The notes below the pieces were generated by a model. The model saw only the letters and a list, made by a program, of their open reading frames with translations. It was not told where the DNA came from and did no database searches. DNA of 64,000 bases from Dimorphilus gyrociliatus (lineage: Eukaryota > Annelida > Polychaeta > Dinophilidae), in contig CAJFCJ010000003.1 of assembly GCA_904063045.1 (NCBI GenBank), positions 2,714,504 to 2,778,503 of the forward strand, given 5' to 3'. Numbering within the stretch: position 1 is the stretch's first letter; every line of letters starts with the position of its first letter. Below are positions 49,141-61,381 of this stretch, in pieces. A program made the position numbers and the translations under genes.

Positions 49141-49242
49141 TAAATAGTATGGTTTGTGGAAATAGGTTGCAACATATATATTTTGTATGTAATGAATAAA
49201 ATCTTTCAGAACTACAAGCTATAAGAGATTTAAATTAACTTA
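49141..49242. promoter_or_regulatory. Compact bidirectional promoter HDAC8-like / SLC36-like
   Basis: 102 bp between divergent start codons, AT-rich, with no distinctive motif beyond a short TATATATA. The 5' untranslated leaders must be very short, or the transcripts overlap the neighbouring gene. Confidence 0.4.
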
Positions 49243-50911
49243 ATGATGGAAGATCAGAGCGAGACACAAGACAAGGCTATTATAGATGAAGTTGGGGAGA
49301 GGTATTACTTTAATTAACTAATTCAATAATTGTATAGCTGTACTGTCATATGTCTAGAGAATTATCATGGTATCATTATATTGGAGATTTAGCTAATATT
49401 ACGAAAGCATTCATAGGAACAAACTATCTTGCAGTAGCTTTTGGTTTTTCACAAGCTGGACTTATTCCTGGAATTTGTGGCCTTATACTTATTGCAGTCT
49501 TAACAGATCACGGATGTCAGCTGATGGTTCGATGTAAGCATAGGATAATTCGTTTTATTTGTGCACTATATCCGAATGTTCTGGAAGAAGACTGCACAAA
49601 AGTTAGAATTAAATTAGAAAGAACTGTTGGATATGGTGACCTTGCTCATCATGTTCTTGGAGAAATGGGCTATCATGTTGTTCAAGCCTCTGTGTTCATA
49701 ACTCAGTATCTAACGTGTGTCCAATATTTTATATTCTTAGGAAATTCGATTCATAAAATGTTTCCAGTCGATCATCATTCTAATTCAACAATCAATCATA
49801 CGCTACCCACGGCAGAACCTATTTCAACCGCACCAAATTTGAAATTGCTAATACTAATCCCCTTGCCAATAATTTTGCTGCTGATTCTTATACAAAGAAT
49901 ACGACTTCTATCACCTTTTAGCGCAATAGCTAGCTCTTTATTAGTGATTGGAGCATTGGGAGTTTTTGTATACGTGTGTAAAGGTTTCCACATCACATCT
50001 AATTTTGATTATGCGAAATTGTATACTCTACCAATATTTTTTGGACAATTAACAAATTCCTACGAAGGAATAGGATGTGTTTTACCTATTGAATCGAGCA
50101 TGGATGGTAACAGATATTTATTCCCAACATTTTTACGAGTAGCTATAGCATTCGTTTGGGTGATACTTGTTTCTTTTGGTATTCTTGGTTATTTACGTTA
50201 TGGAAATACTGTAAATCAATTGATTATTTTATCTTTGGAAAATATATCTGTAGTTACTTCTATACTCATTAACGTAACTTTAATGACAAGTGTGATATTT
50301 ACCTTTCCCCTCCAAGCATTCCCAGTTTGGCAAATAGCCGAATGTTATATCTTTTCAGGACACTGTAGACCGAAAAAATCTATTCTTTGTGGGTGAGAAT
50401 TATTTTTCTAAACCGAAAAGATAAAAATAGAATATTGTTTGTTTAGATAACAAATTTATCTAACTAATTGAAGCTTCTATTAATTTTTGTATCTGTTTTT
50501 AGGCACGTAAAAACCGCTCTAAGTGTTTCTAGAAGTGAGTCAGAGTCGCTACTGAATGACGTATCACATCAAAGTAGTTATGGAACAACTCAAACTTTAG
50601 AAGACTTAGTGGAAGAAGAAAAAATACCTCTATGGAAAAAGAATGTACTTCGTACTATTCTACTTTTTACTCAGGTTGGATTAGCAATTCTCTTAAAAGA
50701 TGCTTTTGCATACGTCAGCGCTTTTACTGGAGCTATTGGATCCTCTTTACTGTCGTATATTTTACCGTGTACAATTCATCTTAAAGCTCGTTGGGTCGAA
50801 TTAAAAAAGATAATCATATTTAAAGATTTCTTAATATTAATCTTTGCAACAGTCGCAAGTACACTTACCATTGTACTACTGATATATGAAATTGTTAAAG
50901 GTCCTCTGTGA
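49243..50911 (+). CDS. Amino-acid transporter, AAAP/SLC36-like
   Basis: Three exons, 49243-49301, 49358-50392 and 50503-50911, encode 500 residues with consistent phases. A short acidic cytosolic N-terminus (MMEDQSETQDKAIIDE) precedes about 11 hydrophobic segments. Family marks include the first-helix region (ITKAFIGTNYLAVAFGFSQAGLIPG), and SYEGIGCVLPIESSM, which matches the FEGIG-LPLENxM helix of proton-coupled amino-acid transporters. N-glycosylation sequons (NST, NHT) lie in the loop between helices near residues 153-160. The Ser-rich third-exon start (SRSESESLL) looks like a cytosolic loop. Likely imports or exports small amino acids across the plasma or lysosomal membrane; the substrate is unknown. 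Confidence 0.82.
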
Positions 50912-51283
50912 GGATATCAAATTTAGTTCAAACATCCTAAGTCTCAGTTATGTATACGTTAAAATTTCTGTGACTTTCCTACAGCTTCATATTCTATTTT
51001 CAGTATAAAATACAGCAATTTATCCTTAAATATTTATTGTTTTCAACCACTTAAGATTAACAACACCATTGCTAAATGTTTTATCATTTTTTAGAAATAT
51101 CTAATTATTTTAGTCTACATCCAAATACTCTGATTTACAGTTGTATTTTTTATTTTTATGCTTTAATATTTTGAGACAACTTCTTAATACATTGTTAAGT
51201 AAAGTATCAATTATTAGTATTGTTACTATTAAATGCAAACATTTCGAATAATTACTTATAATGTACACAAAATATTTGATAGC
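50912..51283. other. Tail-to-tail intergenic gap
   Basis: 372 bp between the stop codons of the transporter and the flippase. AT-rich; 3' UTR sequence of both genes is expected here. No exon seen. Confidence 0.5.
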
Positions 51284-52982
51284 TTATAGATGGGTTTCAT
51301 CTATTATTACTGGATTATCATACCACAATTGTTGACAAATGAAACCTTTGTTTAATCTTTCTGCAGTAACTAGACTTGGATATTTAATATTCTTTATAGA
51401 TTTTCCAATTATTCTCGGTAATAGAGCCAATACTGTTGATAATAGCACGCAAAACCAATGAACGGAATTTCGGAAACTATAAACTGTCACTCCAACTGGG
51501 TTAGCTGGTGGACTACAAACTACACAAATAGAATTCAGCGATATGTTTGTTAAGATGTAAACAGCAAAACTAAGTAAAACTGAACCAATGAGGGGGAGAT
51601 TCTGTATGAATAGATTGTTATGTAAAAACATTATAAAGAGGACATTAGCTTATAGAGATTACTTACTAAACTCTTTGCTTCTATACAAATATGTAAAAGG
51701 GAAATTATAACCGAACTAGCAAGACAAGTCGCTCCAAATTCCCATTGACCAATATCACTTCCCCTGAAAGCCTGGAGGTGCAAAAAATAATTAAAAACAA
51801 TCATATTTAATTAGCTATATAGAAAACGTACGAAAAAAGGTATAAAGAATTGTACAAGGCTTTGCCAAATAGCATCAAAAATATTAATCCAATAGGAAGA
51901 GAATGGACGATATAACTAATATTTAATAAAAATATTTTTCAAAATTTTCATATAAGACCAAACTGAAGAATAATAATTACTTTACGCTCTGATCCTTGTT
52001 TGTAAAGTTCTGGCTTTTTCATTAATTTATCAGCAGAAATATCTTGATCGAATATTCCAAGAATAATTGGAGGTAAAGAAGTATAAAGCAATTGATAAAA
52101 CATTAAATTTAGATCATCTAAAAAAGTTATAGCTGAAAAACCATTAAAAAATTGAAACCATAGTAGAAGGAAGATAAAGACCTGAATGTAAATTTTAACG
52201 TATATAATTATTTGCATTTAATATCGTTAATGTAAAACTTACAGCATTTTTATACCACATATATAAGGCAACAGTGACTAGACGTTGATAACACCAATGA
52301 CCATGAACTAACAAGAGACGCTTTAAACCTTGAAAATTCGGTAGAGTAAAATCTGACGCCATAGCGGCTGAGTTTCCCTCGCTTTGTTTACTCCCATATA
52401 TTCCTATACCAATAGACGCTTCCCTAATCATAGAAACGTCGTTTGCCCCATCACCAATTGCTAAACATAATCTTTTCTGTGCTTTTTGAAGCTTTTCAAC
52501 AACCTTACTCTTTTGAGAAGGTGTTACTCGGCAACATAATACTGAAGAGCAATTATTTGATATTTTCAAAAAATGTTTTATAGCGTCAGGATGTAAAATA
52601 AATTCTAAGCATTGACTTTCTAAAACTAAAACTCTTGTCATTGACAGATCTTGCCTCAATAATGAAATTGTTTCAACAAGAGATTCTGCTTTCAATATAG
52701 TCACGTAATCATTCTTTTTTATTAGTCCACAACTTTGACCAACATTTATTGCCGTTTCTTGTTTATCACCAGTGAGCATCCATATTTTTAAACCAGCATT
52801 TCTCAGCGATTCTATTGCATCCGGAACTCCTTCTTGTAATCTATCCTCAATGCCAGTAGCACCTAGAAGCACTAGATTCGATTCAATTCGACAAGCTGAT
52901 TCATACAACAGCCTAATAGCAAGAGAAAAAAAGAGAGATATTTTGCTATCATTTTTGGTTTAATGCTAATAAAATAATAATA

Positions 52983-53019
<37 letters not shown>

Positions 53020-55630
53020 GCACTTGTTTTACTTACTTGTCCTGCTCGGATTGACTATTTTCGGCCAATAAATGACCTTGTAACCAGTTTTCATATTCTG
53101 AATCATCAATAATGCGATAAGCCATACATAAAGTTCGTAAACCATAAGTAGCTGAATATAAAGACAAGTGTTGCCTTGTTTTTAGTAAAATTTCTATATC
53201 TAAAAGAAATAATTAAACAAACGTTATTATTCGTTTTCTGAAATTATAAATATTATTCAACATTATCAAAAATAAAAACTGACTATTATCCTCATTCAGA
53301 TTTGTCAGTATAGTAGAATCAGCACCCTTGCAATATAGTATTATTTCGTTTGTAATAGGATGGCGAACGATTATTGACATTCTTTTTCTGGTTGAATCAA
53401 AGTGTAAAACATGTAAAATAGGTATTTGCAGTTTTTCTTCATCATCTATGTTGAACAAGATATTTTAATAGGGAAAAATGCTCTGTCTATATATTCTAGA
53501 GGTGAATACTTACCTCCAAATGTAATGTAAACGTTGTTGAGCTGTCTATCAACTAATTTGCAGTTCTTTTCAAAAGCAGCTTCAACTAAGCATAACTCAT
53601 CGGTACTTTCAGCCTCAAATTTTGATATAATTTCATTGTTTTCCTGTAATTAAAACATTATGACAAAGGATAATGGCGTACGTAATATATATTAAGCTTA
53701 ATTAATAAAGTACGTACATTCTTTTTTCGGCTGACAAACACAGTATTGCAAATTGTTAGTAAAAGAAAAAAGTGACCCATTTGATGGTTTAATGCATTTT
53801 GTTGAGATGTTACATTAATCATTTCTGAAATACTTTGCGATGGTTTATCATGAAGAGTTATTGCTTCTAATTCTATCTGCTTGACAATAAATATGCATTA
53901 TACTTTTGGATTATGCCATATTAGATTAAACTTTTTAATATATCACCTGATCGTTGCTGTCGCTATTGCATTTAACAGAATTCGCTGTTTTCTTATTATC
54001 TAATTTAAATTTGTAGTCTTATTAAAATCGTTAAAAATATAGAGATCCAATGTTGAATTATTGATGAATAGTCTACCTTGTTTGTGAATATAATCGATTC
54101 CTGCAATACTAAATCTCTTAAATACCATTGAATTCTCCGTTAGAGTCCCAGTCTTATCAGTAAAGATATGCTCTACTTGTCCTAAATCTTCGGTTATGTT
54201 TAATGCCCTACAAATGCACCCTCTACCCTCACTATCCTTCAATTCTTTGTCCATTTGAATGAAAATGACTTGAATTATCTTTATAAAATCAATTGTTACG
54301 TAAAGGGATAACGGTATCATAACCTGTTTGACAAATACTATTTAAATAAATCTATTTTTGCAAATAGCAGACACTAGCCTGAAAGAGAATAATATATGTC
54401 CAAAATAGCAATAGTGACCTTTGCTTTGGCGTTTTGTCATCATCAAAAGCTATAAAGGGTACATCTGATGTGTTCCTATAAGATTCAAGCCAAAGTCCAT
54501 TACCTAGTAAGATAACCGAAATTAGTAAAAGACTCTTACAAATATAGTGACTACCTAAAGAACATCCAAAGCACATTAAAAATAGTAAAACACAGCACCA
54601 GAGAACATCATAGTTTATGCGAATTTCTAAAGCGCTTCTCTTGTATCTAGAAAGGTTTGTAAAAACCTATTTAATCAAGATAACTTTACTAATTGTGAGA
54701 AAAATACAACCTTGGACCTTGAGCATTGAGCATCATTTTTGTCTCGTGACCAGTGTAAACAACTATTCCATCAACGTAGTTAACATTTCTTACTGTAGAA
54801 CCCCTAAGAAGAAGATTATCCTTCGATATTCTTACTTTTATATCAGGGTTCTTTAATTCTGTAAAATATTCTCTGTAGAGGTAATAAGAAAGTTATTTGT
54901 ATATAATCCTATTATACGAAAATATTATATACATTGTTCCTCTGAAGGAATGTAAATCTTTATTTGGTCTATCGCAAGCAATTTTAGCTTTAAACTTTGA
55001 CCATTCACAATTGCTAACTTCTTTACAAACAAATCGCTGTTTTAAATTAAATTCGCCGTCTAAAGAAGCAGTATCGACGTAAGATACACCTTGAGCATCT
55101 GAAGATTTAACGAGTAAAATATCTGCAGGAATTGATTCATTCTCTTCAACTCGAATTATATCACCAACTTTAATATTTTTCCATTTGTCATCACAAAATT
55201 TCGCTAATAATCTAAAATTTAGACAAATTAATAAATGAATATTGTAAAGAGTATGGAAATTTTACTGATCGTAAATTTGACATCTTCTGTTATTGACTTT
55301 CTTGTCATTCTTATATCTCTTATAGTCCTCATAACCGTCTTTCAGAGCAGTGACACTTAGAACAAACAAAAGAGGTAACATGGCAATTTCTTTTCCAAAG
55401 GCATTAATCTGTGGTATCCAATTTAAAATGACTATTGTAAGGAAGTAAATGTTAGCAAATCTTTTAAATTGCTCGAATAGATTCTTTGGTAAAAATGTCA
55501 ATATAGAATATTTTGTTGTTTTTATTTTATTCGATTTTCTTAAATTTTGACTTTTTCCGTCGTTTATAGTAACTATATGATTCGAGTTTTGTTGACATTT
55601 TCCGTTGATAGTACAACATTTATTTCCCAT
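51284..55630 (-). CDS. P4-ATPase phospholipid flippase, ATP10-like
   Basis: Sixteen exons: 55266-55630, 54933-55211, 54711-54872, 54555-54646, 54379-54503, 54077-54323, 53947-53999, 53718-53876, 53514-53643, 53284-53445, 53037-53199, 52243-52912, 51981-52181, 51832-51915, 51667-51771 and 51284-51601; about 1,104 residues, phases consistent. It moves phospholipid to the cytosolic leaflet, probably with a CDC50 partner. Visible: [19 protein letters not shown], the PISL-type VMIPLSLYV, the phosphorylation site DKTGTLTE (~54,150), [40 protein letters not shown] and [11 protein letters not shown]. The N-terminal [11 protein letters not shown] segment favours the ATP10 class, although vertebrate ATP10 is longer. 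The joint of exons 5 and 6 appears to be a GC-AG intron. The start MGNKCC is unusual. Confidence 0.9.
52981..53019. repeat. (TAA)n microsatellite in a flippase intron
   Basis: A trinucleotide run of about 39 bp in the 124-nt intron between flippase exons 11 and 12. Confidence 0.95.
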
Positions 55631-56174
55631 CGGCCACGACAAGAAAGAATAAGTTGAAAAATAATCCTAGAAGAATAGTATTTGATCTTAATCCAATAGA
55701 TGTCGCCGGATCCTATATTTATAAACTGGTACTTGTATCTTTCGCATGTTGTTTTAATTATCAATTTTTATATTGACGAACAGGCAACCATATTACTTTG
55801 TTAGCCTTTGACTAAAGCATTCACCTAGTAAACAAGAAAACATCTAACTACAAAGTAACACTCTTGTTTCAATGATAAATTTTATTTACGTTCTAAAAAA
55901 ACTTTCAATATAAGAATCTATAAACATTTAATTACTTATGTTTACACTTGTACAAACAAGCAAACAAACAAAATAAGTGACTGATCTTTGACTTGTGCAA
56001 CCTTAGTAAAATATACCATAATATAATTAGCAAGAACAAACATAGTAATGTATATTTGTATAAAAATCATTATATCTCTGGATTATACAACCATAGAAAA
56101 AGTAATGAGTCAGTTAATCAAATTACATTACGTGGTCTACGCTCTAAAGGATTGTTTACAGCGTAATGCAATTA

Positions 56175-57969
56175 TCAATTAACTCTACCTTGATAGTGTT
56201 CTAATGCTTCTATAAAAGTCTTTTTCCTCTCTTCGGATTGGAATGGTGTTTTGGACATAGCCACGTTTACATCAATTCTTTCGTATTTCCTCCTATCAAT
56301 TCTCTTAAAAAATATTGACTCTTTCAATTCGCTTTCCATTAAGATATTAAGTTTTTGCCTTTTTGGTAAACGTAGAGAATTAACATTCTGCTTAAATGGA
56401 GCTTTAATACTTTTTCTTGCTACGACAATTGTCAAGTGTTCTAATGATTTTACTGCAGTTTTTAATTCTAAATATTGATAGAATTCTTCAGGAAATTTAA
56501 CAGAACTATCCGAAATATACCAAAGAAGGGATGCTATCCAACGACTAAAGGCAGAAAACTGTTTTTAGCTTTATATTTTTAATTATATTTTAATCTACTG
56601 ACCTAGATTTGAGAGTGCCATCCAATTCCCATGGAAAATTTTTCGTATAAGTAAAGCCATATTCCATAAAGATTGTTAAAACTTGAGCAATGATGTCGGA
56701 AAGAGATGGTGTAAACCCAAATAGAACAACTAATGTTGATAATTGCATACACAATTTGCACAGTTTCATTCCTGCCTCCTGAATAGATAAACCATATGCG
56801 TCTCTACAACGTATAATAGCCAAAAAAGTTGAAATATAATAAGTTCTAGATAGGCAGTCTTCATAAGTAACTTCTAAATTCTTTAACCATTGATCATAAA
56901 CGCAATCTATAGTTTTTCTTTTTGAAAAATACTTAAAGAGACAGGGAACTTTATAGAGATTCCTTAAATCTAGAGAAATAGGAGATTTATATCTGAGGCC
57001 ATTAGACTGCTCATTTCCTGAGAGGAAGGTATCTATCAGTGGTAAAATACCAGGTAACTTTTCACAGATATACTCAATAATTTCTATGGGTTTTTCTATC
57101 AATACACACCAATGCACAGGTTCATTAAAAATTTCTACCAAATCCGGAAAACGATTAATCAAATGCATAAACATTGATACGTTTCCAGCCTTGTAGCTTG
57201 ATTTAAGTAATATATCTTCTCTGAACTCTTCTTTCAAGTTTCCATCACATAATTCTAAAGCTTTGTTAAATACTTCGAATGTTAATCCACTTTCCACCAT
57301 AATAACTAAGAGTCTAATACGATATTGCGGATTCTGATTTAGAATCTCTTCAAAATTATGCAAGAGAAAGTTAAATGTTTCGAATCGGTCTTCTCTATCC
57401 ACTGTCAAAATATTGGCAAGACTTTGAACTAACAATGGTATTTTACTATAATTTCTTAAACACAGCAGGCATCTATAATCGTTCACCTTTCGCTCAAATG
57501 ATACGTAGACGGAAATTGGAGTAAAAAATTTTCCTAACCAATAATCTTTATCCAAGAAGAGATATAGCTTGCACAAAAGTTTAATACATTTATGATAGCC
57601 CTTATCTAGTAGTTTCTTTAGTAAAGGTATCATAATTTCTTCGTGAAAATATTTTGAACATTCAAATCTATTGTAGGGCGCCAAAACATCGGGAAATTGC
57701 AATCTGTCTAGGTTACTCTCGGTCGGGAATCCGCATCTCTTACTGGGTTTAATATTCAAGAGATCTTGACCCAAATTTTTCATAGTTTTGCTTTTCTTAT
57801 TAAATGTAAATAATACTTCTTTTAAATAGTTACCATTCTTATACTTTTCGTCCAAGAGAGCAACAAACAAACCATTTTTTGGGTCGAGGACATCCCAAAG
57901 AGGTAGTCCATCAATAATTTTCAATAATGCAGAGTAACAAGAATCCGATAAAGTCAGTATCCTATCCAT
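56175..57969 (-). CDS. Divergent SOCS-box-like protein, paralogue 1
   Basis: Two exons, 56603-57969 and 56175-56544, encode 578 residues. The body is alpha-helical in character and matched to no family, but it aligns along its length with the neighbour at 59.2-61.0 kb: PLWDVLDPKNGLFVALLDEKY, NRFECSKYFHEE, LIEKPIEIIEYICEKLP, LSG, and YFSKRKT. Near the C-terminus, SLEHLTIVVARKSI...VNSLRLPKRQKLNIL follows the SOCS-box pattern (SLxxL...aIRxxl...LPLPxxLkxyL), with Thr where the elongin-C Cys usually sits. If right, the protein is a substrate adaptor of a cullin-5/elongin E3 ubiquitin ligase with helical repeats perhaps derived from ankyrin-like repeats. Lineage-restricted. Confidence 0.6.
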
Positions 57970-58893
57970 AACTCAGTATGCAAACTCGCCTTTTTGCATA
58001 AAACAAGTAAACAAATTCGACAACTAATATAATGCTAAGTCTTCTCTTTCTTATATGTTTACAACTCCGCCTGTCACGCAATTCTGGCACTTTGACACGT
58101 TTCCTCAAACTTTTAAAGTTTCTTTTATCTTAGATCAGTCACGTGACTTGTCAATACTGTCAAAAATAGATGGTAATTAAAGTAGGCAATACAAAAATAA
58201 AACTTGAAGACAAGAGCATCAAATGTTAAATTTTAAGAAATATTTACATATAGATTTTAGTCAATTAAAATTATAGTGTGAATTTTATACTATAAATACA
58301 GTACAGATATATTGAACATAACAGATGTTAAAGCTTACGATTATAGGGAAATTGTAACCATTAATAAATAAAAAAAAATACTGTTTATATTACATAATAT
58401 ACGGCTAAATATAAAATATGAACATTTGTTTTGTTTTTGTTTTATTTAAAAAAAAAGGGAATAATTTATGATTATTATTTCATCTTCTATTCATTTGTAT
58501 AAAATTAAAAAACCAGATATATTAATTATTATTCTACTTTCTAAGCAATTCTATTATACGTTTTAATTCTATTTTTGTTAATTTGTAATATTCTCATTCA
58601 TACTCAGAGTACAATAGTTAGATGATGAGTTTGATTTGTTTGCTAATTAAATAATGTCAATTAGGAGTAGACACACTCCCCCCCCCCCTAAGAATTAAAC
58701 TAGAAAAACAAATTGAGAAAAGAAGAACTTTGTGTTTATTTGTCAGAGAGGAGCATTAATAGTTCAGTTTGTATAAGCATGTAAAAACTGTTTTTATAAG
58801 AATATAAGAAAGAAATTTAACATGGTCAGACAAATGAGTTAATGCAAAACAATAATACTTTTCCTAACATTCATAAATGAACGCTATACTGAA

Positions 58894-58926
<33 letters not shown>

Positions 58927-59199
58927 ATATAGAAATTTTATCTTTTTGTTTTGTTTTAACAGATGTATATAACAGATGTGTTCAAAAAAGTTTTCGTCTC
59001 ACAATATTCTCTGTAATAAGTGTTTGTTACTTTTTCAATTTACAGTCTATACTTATTTGATTTGCGAACGGATAGTTTTAATAGATTTTTCATATAAAGA
59101 ATGGAAAAAAAGCACATATTTTTAGTGAGATATACATCTCTTTGATTTAATTTTAGTAACTCTAAGCTATATAAATAGTCGGCGACGATGAAGGTTGAC
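57970..59199. other. Intergenic spacer between SOCS-box-like paralogues
   Basis: No supported exon. Close to the start of paralogue 1 is GTCACGTGAC (58,138-58,147), a perfect palindromic E-box. Also present are a run of 11 C (58,678-58,688), very unusual in this AT-rich DNA, and an AT microsatellite (~58,897-58,922). Confidence 0.5.
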
Positions 59200-60972
59200 T
59201 TATAGATAAGGAGTTCCGTCGGACTGATGCATACACTTGTCGGCGCAAGTCGTATAGTGTTTGGCATCAAATATCGCATTGGATGTTTGATAGCATAAAG
59301 TTACATCATCTAAGTAGACACTTTCGAATTCTTTCAAATCGAATCTTTTGTATAGATTAGCCTTGTTCAATTCATCTGTCAAAAGGATTCCTTGTTTTAG
59401 AGTTAAAGGTATTGGTAAAGTGTCTACATTTTTCTTGAAAGGTGGAAGCATATGGTTTCTTATAACAATTGTACTTAGTTGCTGCAGAGGTCTCATACGA
59501 TTATAGGACAATTCCGGGTCAATATAACCACAAACCATGCGGAGAAGGATTAGTACGTGGTATCCATCAACAAAAATAGGTGAATCTGTAGTAATGCCTC
59601 TGTTTTTTCTAAGCAATCTCTCTATTGTTCCATTAGACGATATTCCAAAGATGATGGGCGGCAAAAGACCATTATAATTATAGCCATACTCAATTAAAAT
59701 GGGAAGAATTCTTAAAGCCAAATTTCTACATAGCCTAAATTTATGATGATCGTTGAAAGTGGTACAAACTTGACGCAGGAACCAATAACAAAATAAGTCG
59801 GCTGGCTTCCTAATTGGCAAACCATATAGATCCATTGTTTTTATAATATTATAGAAAGTGTAAAAGTAGCATTTACTTTCCATGTTATTTTCGAATTGGT
59901 GTTCTAAATTTTTTTGCCAAATATTAAATAATCTATAGAGAGTATTTCTTTTTGAGAAATAATCAACAAAAAGCTTAACTTTTAATAGATTTTGCATATC
60001 TTTAGTTAATATAGACGTCGATCGGATATAATGTGACGTTTTCCCTGATAAATATTTATCTACCCATACAAGCATATCCGGTATCTTATTTATAAGATAA
60101 TTAATGATTTCTTGTGGTTTTTCGATAAGCCATTCCCAGAAATTAGAATCTTTAAACATGCTTATTAGATCAGGCTTAATGGAGATAAGATAAAGAAAAA
60201 TCTTTGCATTTCCATTAACATAGCTAGATATGATAAGGTGACGAACTATTGAATGTCTCTTAGCTTCATCTTTAGGAAAATTGACTACGCTTAGAAAGTC
60301 TTCAAGTTGAATTCCGTGTTGAGTGCAGGCCTTTAGAACAGTCAATGGTGGACCTTCTCCTTCTTGCGGTGGTCTATAAAATCTAACTAATAGAAATTTG
60401 AAAATTTCAAATCTTTTCTCATCTTTTAATCTTAACAGGACACCAAACATTCTGTTTAATATAGAGCTTTTACTTATCGAGCAGTTTGATCTCAAAATAT
60501 GATCAAAGACATATACTCTCTTTTTAATTAAGGAGTATACTAGTGTAGAAACAATCATCTTTGATCTCCATTGATATTTATTGTTGAGCTGAAGCTTTAA
60601 TAGGAATTTGTTAATTGAGTTTGGCCAATTTCTATCAACCAAACCACGGATAATTGGCCACCATATAGAATTCCTAAAGAAATTCAAGCATCTAAACTTA
60701 TTCTTTGGAAAAGTTTTAATTTTATGAAAGTGTAAACGCTCCTCTTCATTACCAAGTATATCTCCATAACATGCCATTAAAAATGCTGGTTTGCCAGAAG
60801 TATCCATTCTGTCCAAAACCAAATCAAAGTATTTTGACGTTTTGTACTTCTCACTCAAAAAGTGCACCAGAAGTCCATTTGACGGCTCTATAGCAAGCCA
60901 GAAGTCAATCTGATGTATAGTTTTGAAAAAACGGTCCGTTGATTGCTGTATAAGTGACATCGGGCATGTCAT
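59200..60972 (-). CDS. Divergent SOCS-box-like protein, paralogue 2
   Basis: A single uninterrupted exon of 590 codons; starts MTCPMSLIQQ, with an alternative Met at residue 5. It shares the layout of paralogue 1: DFWLAIEPSNGLLVHFLSEKY, FRCLNFFRN, LIEKPQEIINYLINKIP, YLSGK, YFSKRNT. Its SOCS-box-like segment is PLQQLSTIVIRNHMLPPFKK followed by VDTLPIPLTLKQGILL, with Ser at the usual Cys position. The tail is longer and ends in a Cys-rich TTCADKCMHQSD stretch. The intron that splits paralogue 1 before the SOCS-like region is absent, so an intron was gained or lost after duplication. Function inferred only from the motif. Confidence 0.6.
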   Translation of the reverse strand: MTCPMSLIQQSTDRFFKTIHQIDFWLAIEPSNGLLVHFLSEKYKTSKYFDLVLDRMDTSGKPAFLMACYGDILGNEEERLHFHKIKTFPKNKFRCLNFFRNSIWWPIIRGLVDRNWPNSINKFLLKLQLNNKYQWRSKMIVSTLVYSLIKKRVYVFDHILRSNCSISKSSILNRMFGVLLRLKDEKRFEIFKFLLVRFYRPPQEGEGPPLTVLKACTQHGIQLEDFLSVVNFPKDEAKRHSIVRHLIISSYVNGNAKIFLYLISIKPDLISMFKDSNFWEWLIEKPQEIINYLINKIPDMLVWVDKYLSGKTSHYIRSTSILTKDMQNLLKVKLFVDYFSKRNTLYRLFNIWQKNLEHQFENNMESKCYFYTFYNIIKTMDLYGLPIRKPADLFCYWFLRQVCTTFNDHHKFRLCRNLALRILPILIEYGYNYNGLLPPIIFGISSNGTIERLLRKNRGITTDSPIFVDGYHVLILLRMVCGYIDPELSYNRMRPLQQLSTIVIRNHMLPPFKKNVDTLPIPLTLKQGILLTDELNKANLYKRFDLKEFESVYLDDVTLCYQTSNAIFDAKHYTTCADKCMHQSDGTPYL

Positions 60973-61327
60973 TTCGCGTTTTCAACCGCTAATAATTTAG
61001 TTTAAAAGTGAAAACTGGTATAGGCAACGGTTAGGGGAGCATGGAACGAATATATCTAATAGTATAGCACCCTTTATTATTATTAAAAATTTCAATATTT
61101 GATTAGAGATATGGCTTTTTTATTTATTTCTCTATTATTTTCTTTATTAATTATAAAAATAATATGGACAAAAAAAACAATTTTTACTAAAAGAAAACAA
61201 TAAAGTGTTAATCTCCACCCCCGTTGTTTCAAAAATATTACTATCTCCCACTAATAGAGTAGTTATCTACTATTTCCCGCCAAAATGTTTAATAAACAAT
61301 AGAAAGGGTCATAACGAGTTTTCTCTT

Positions 61328-61334
<7 letters not shown>

Positions 61335-61379
<45 letters not shown>
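61335..61379. repeat. (AT)n microsatellite
   Basis: An AT run of about 45 bp. Confidence 0.95.

Positions 61380-61381
<2 letters not shown>

Noticed and set aside
49796-49996. Minus-strand open frame inside the transporter gene
   Set aside because: Antisense shadow of a hydrophobic coding exon, with no independent support.
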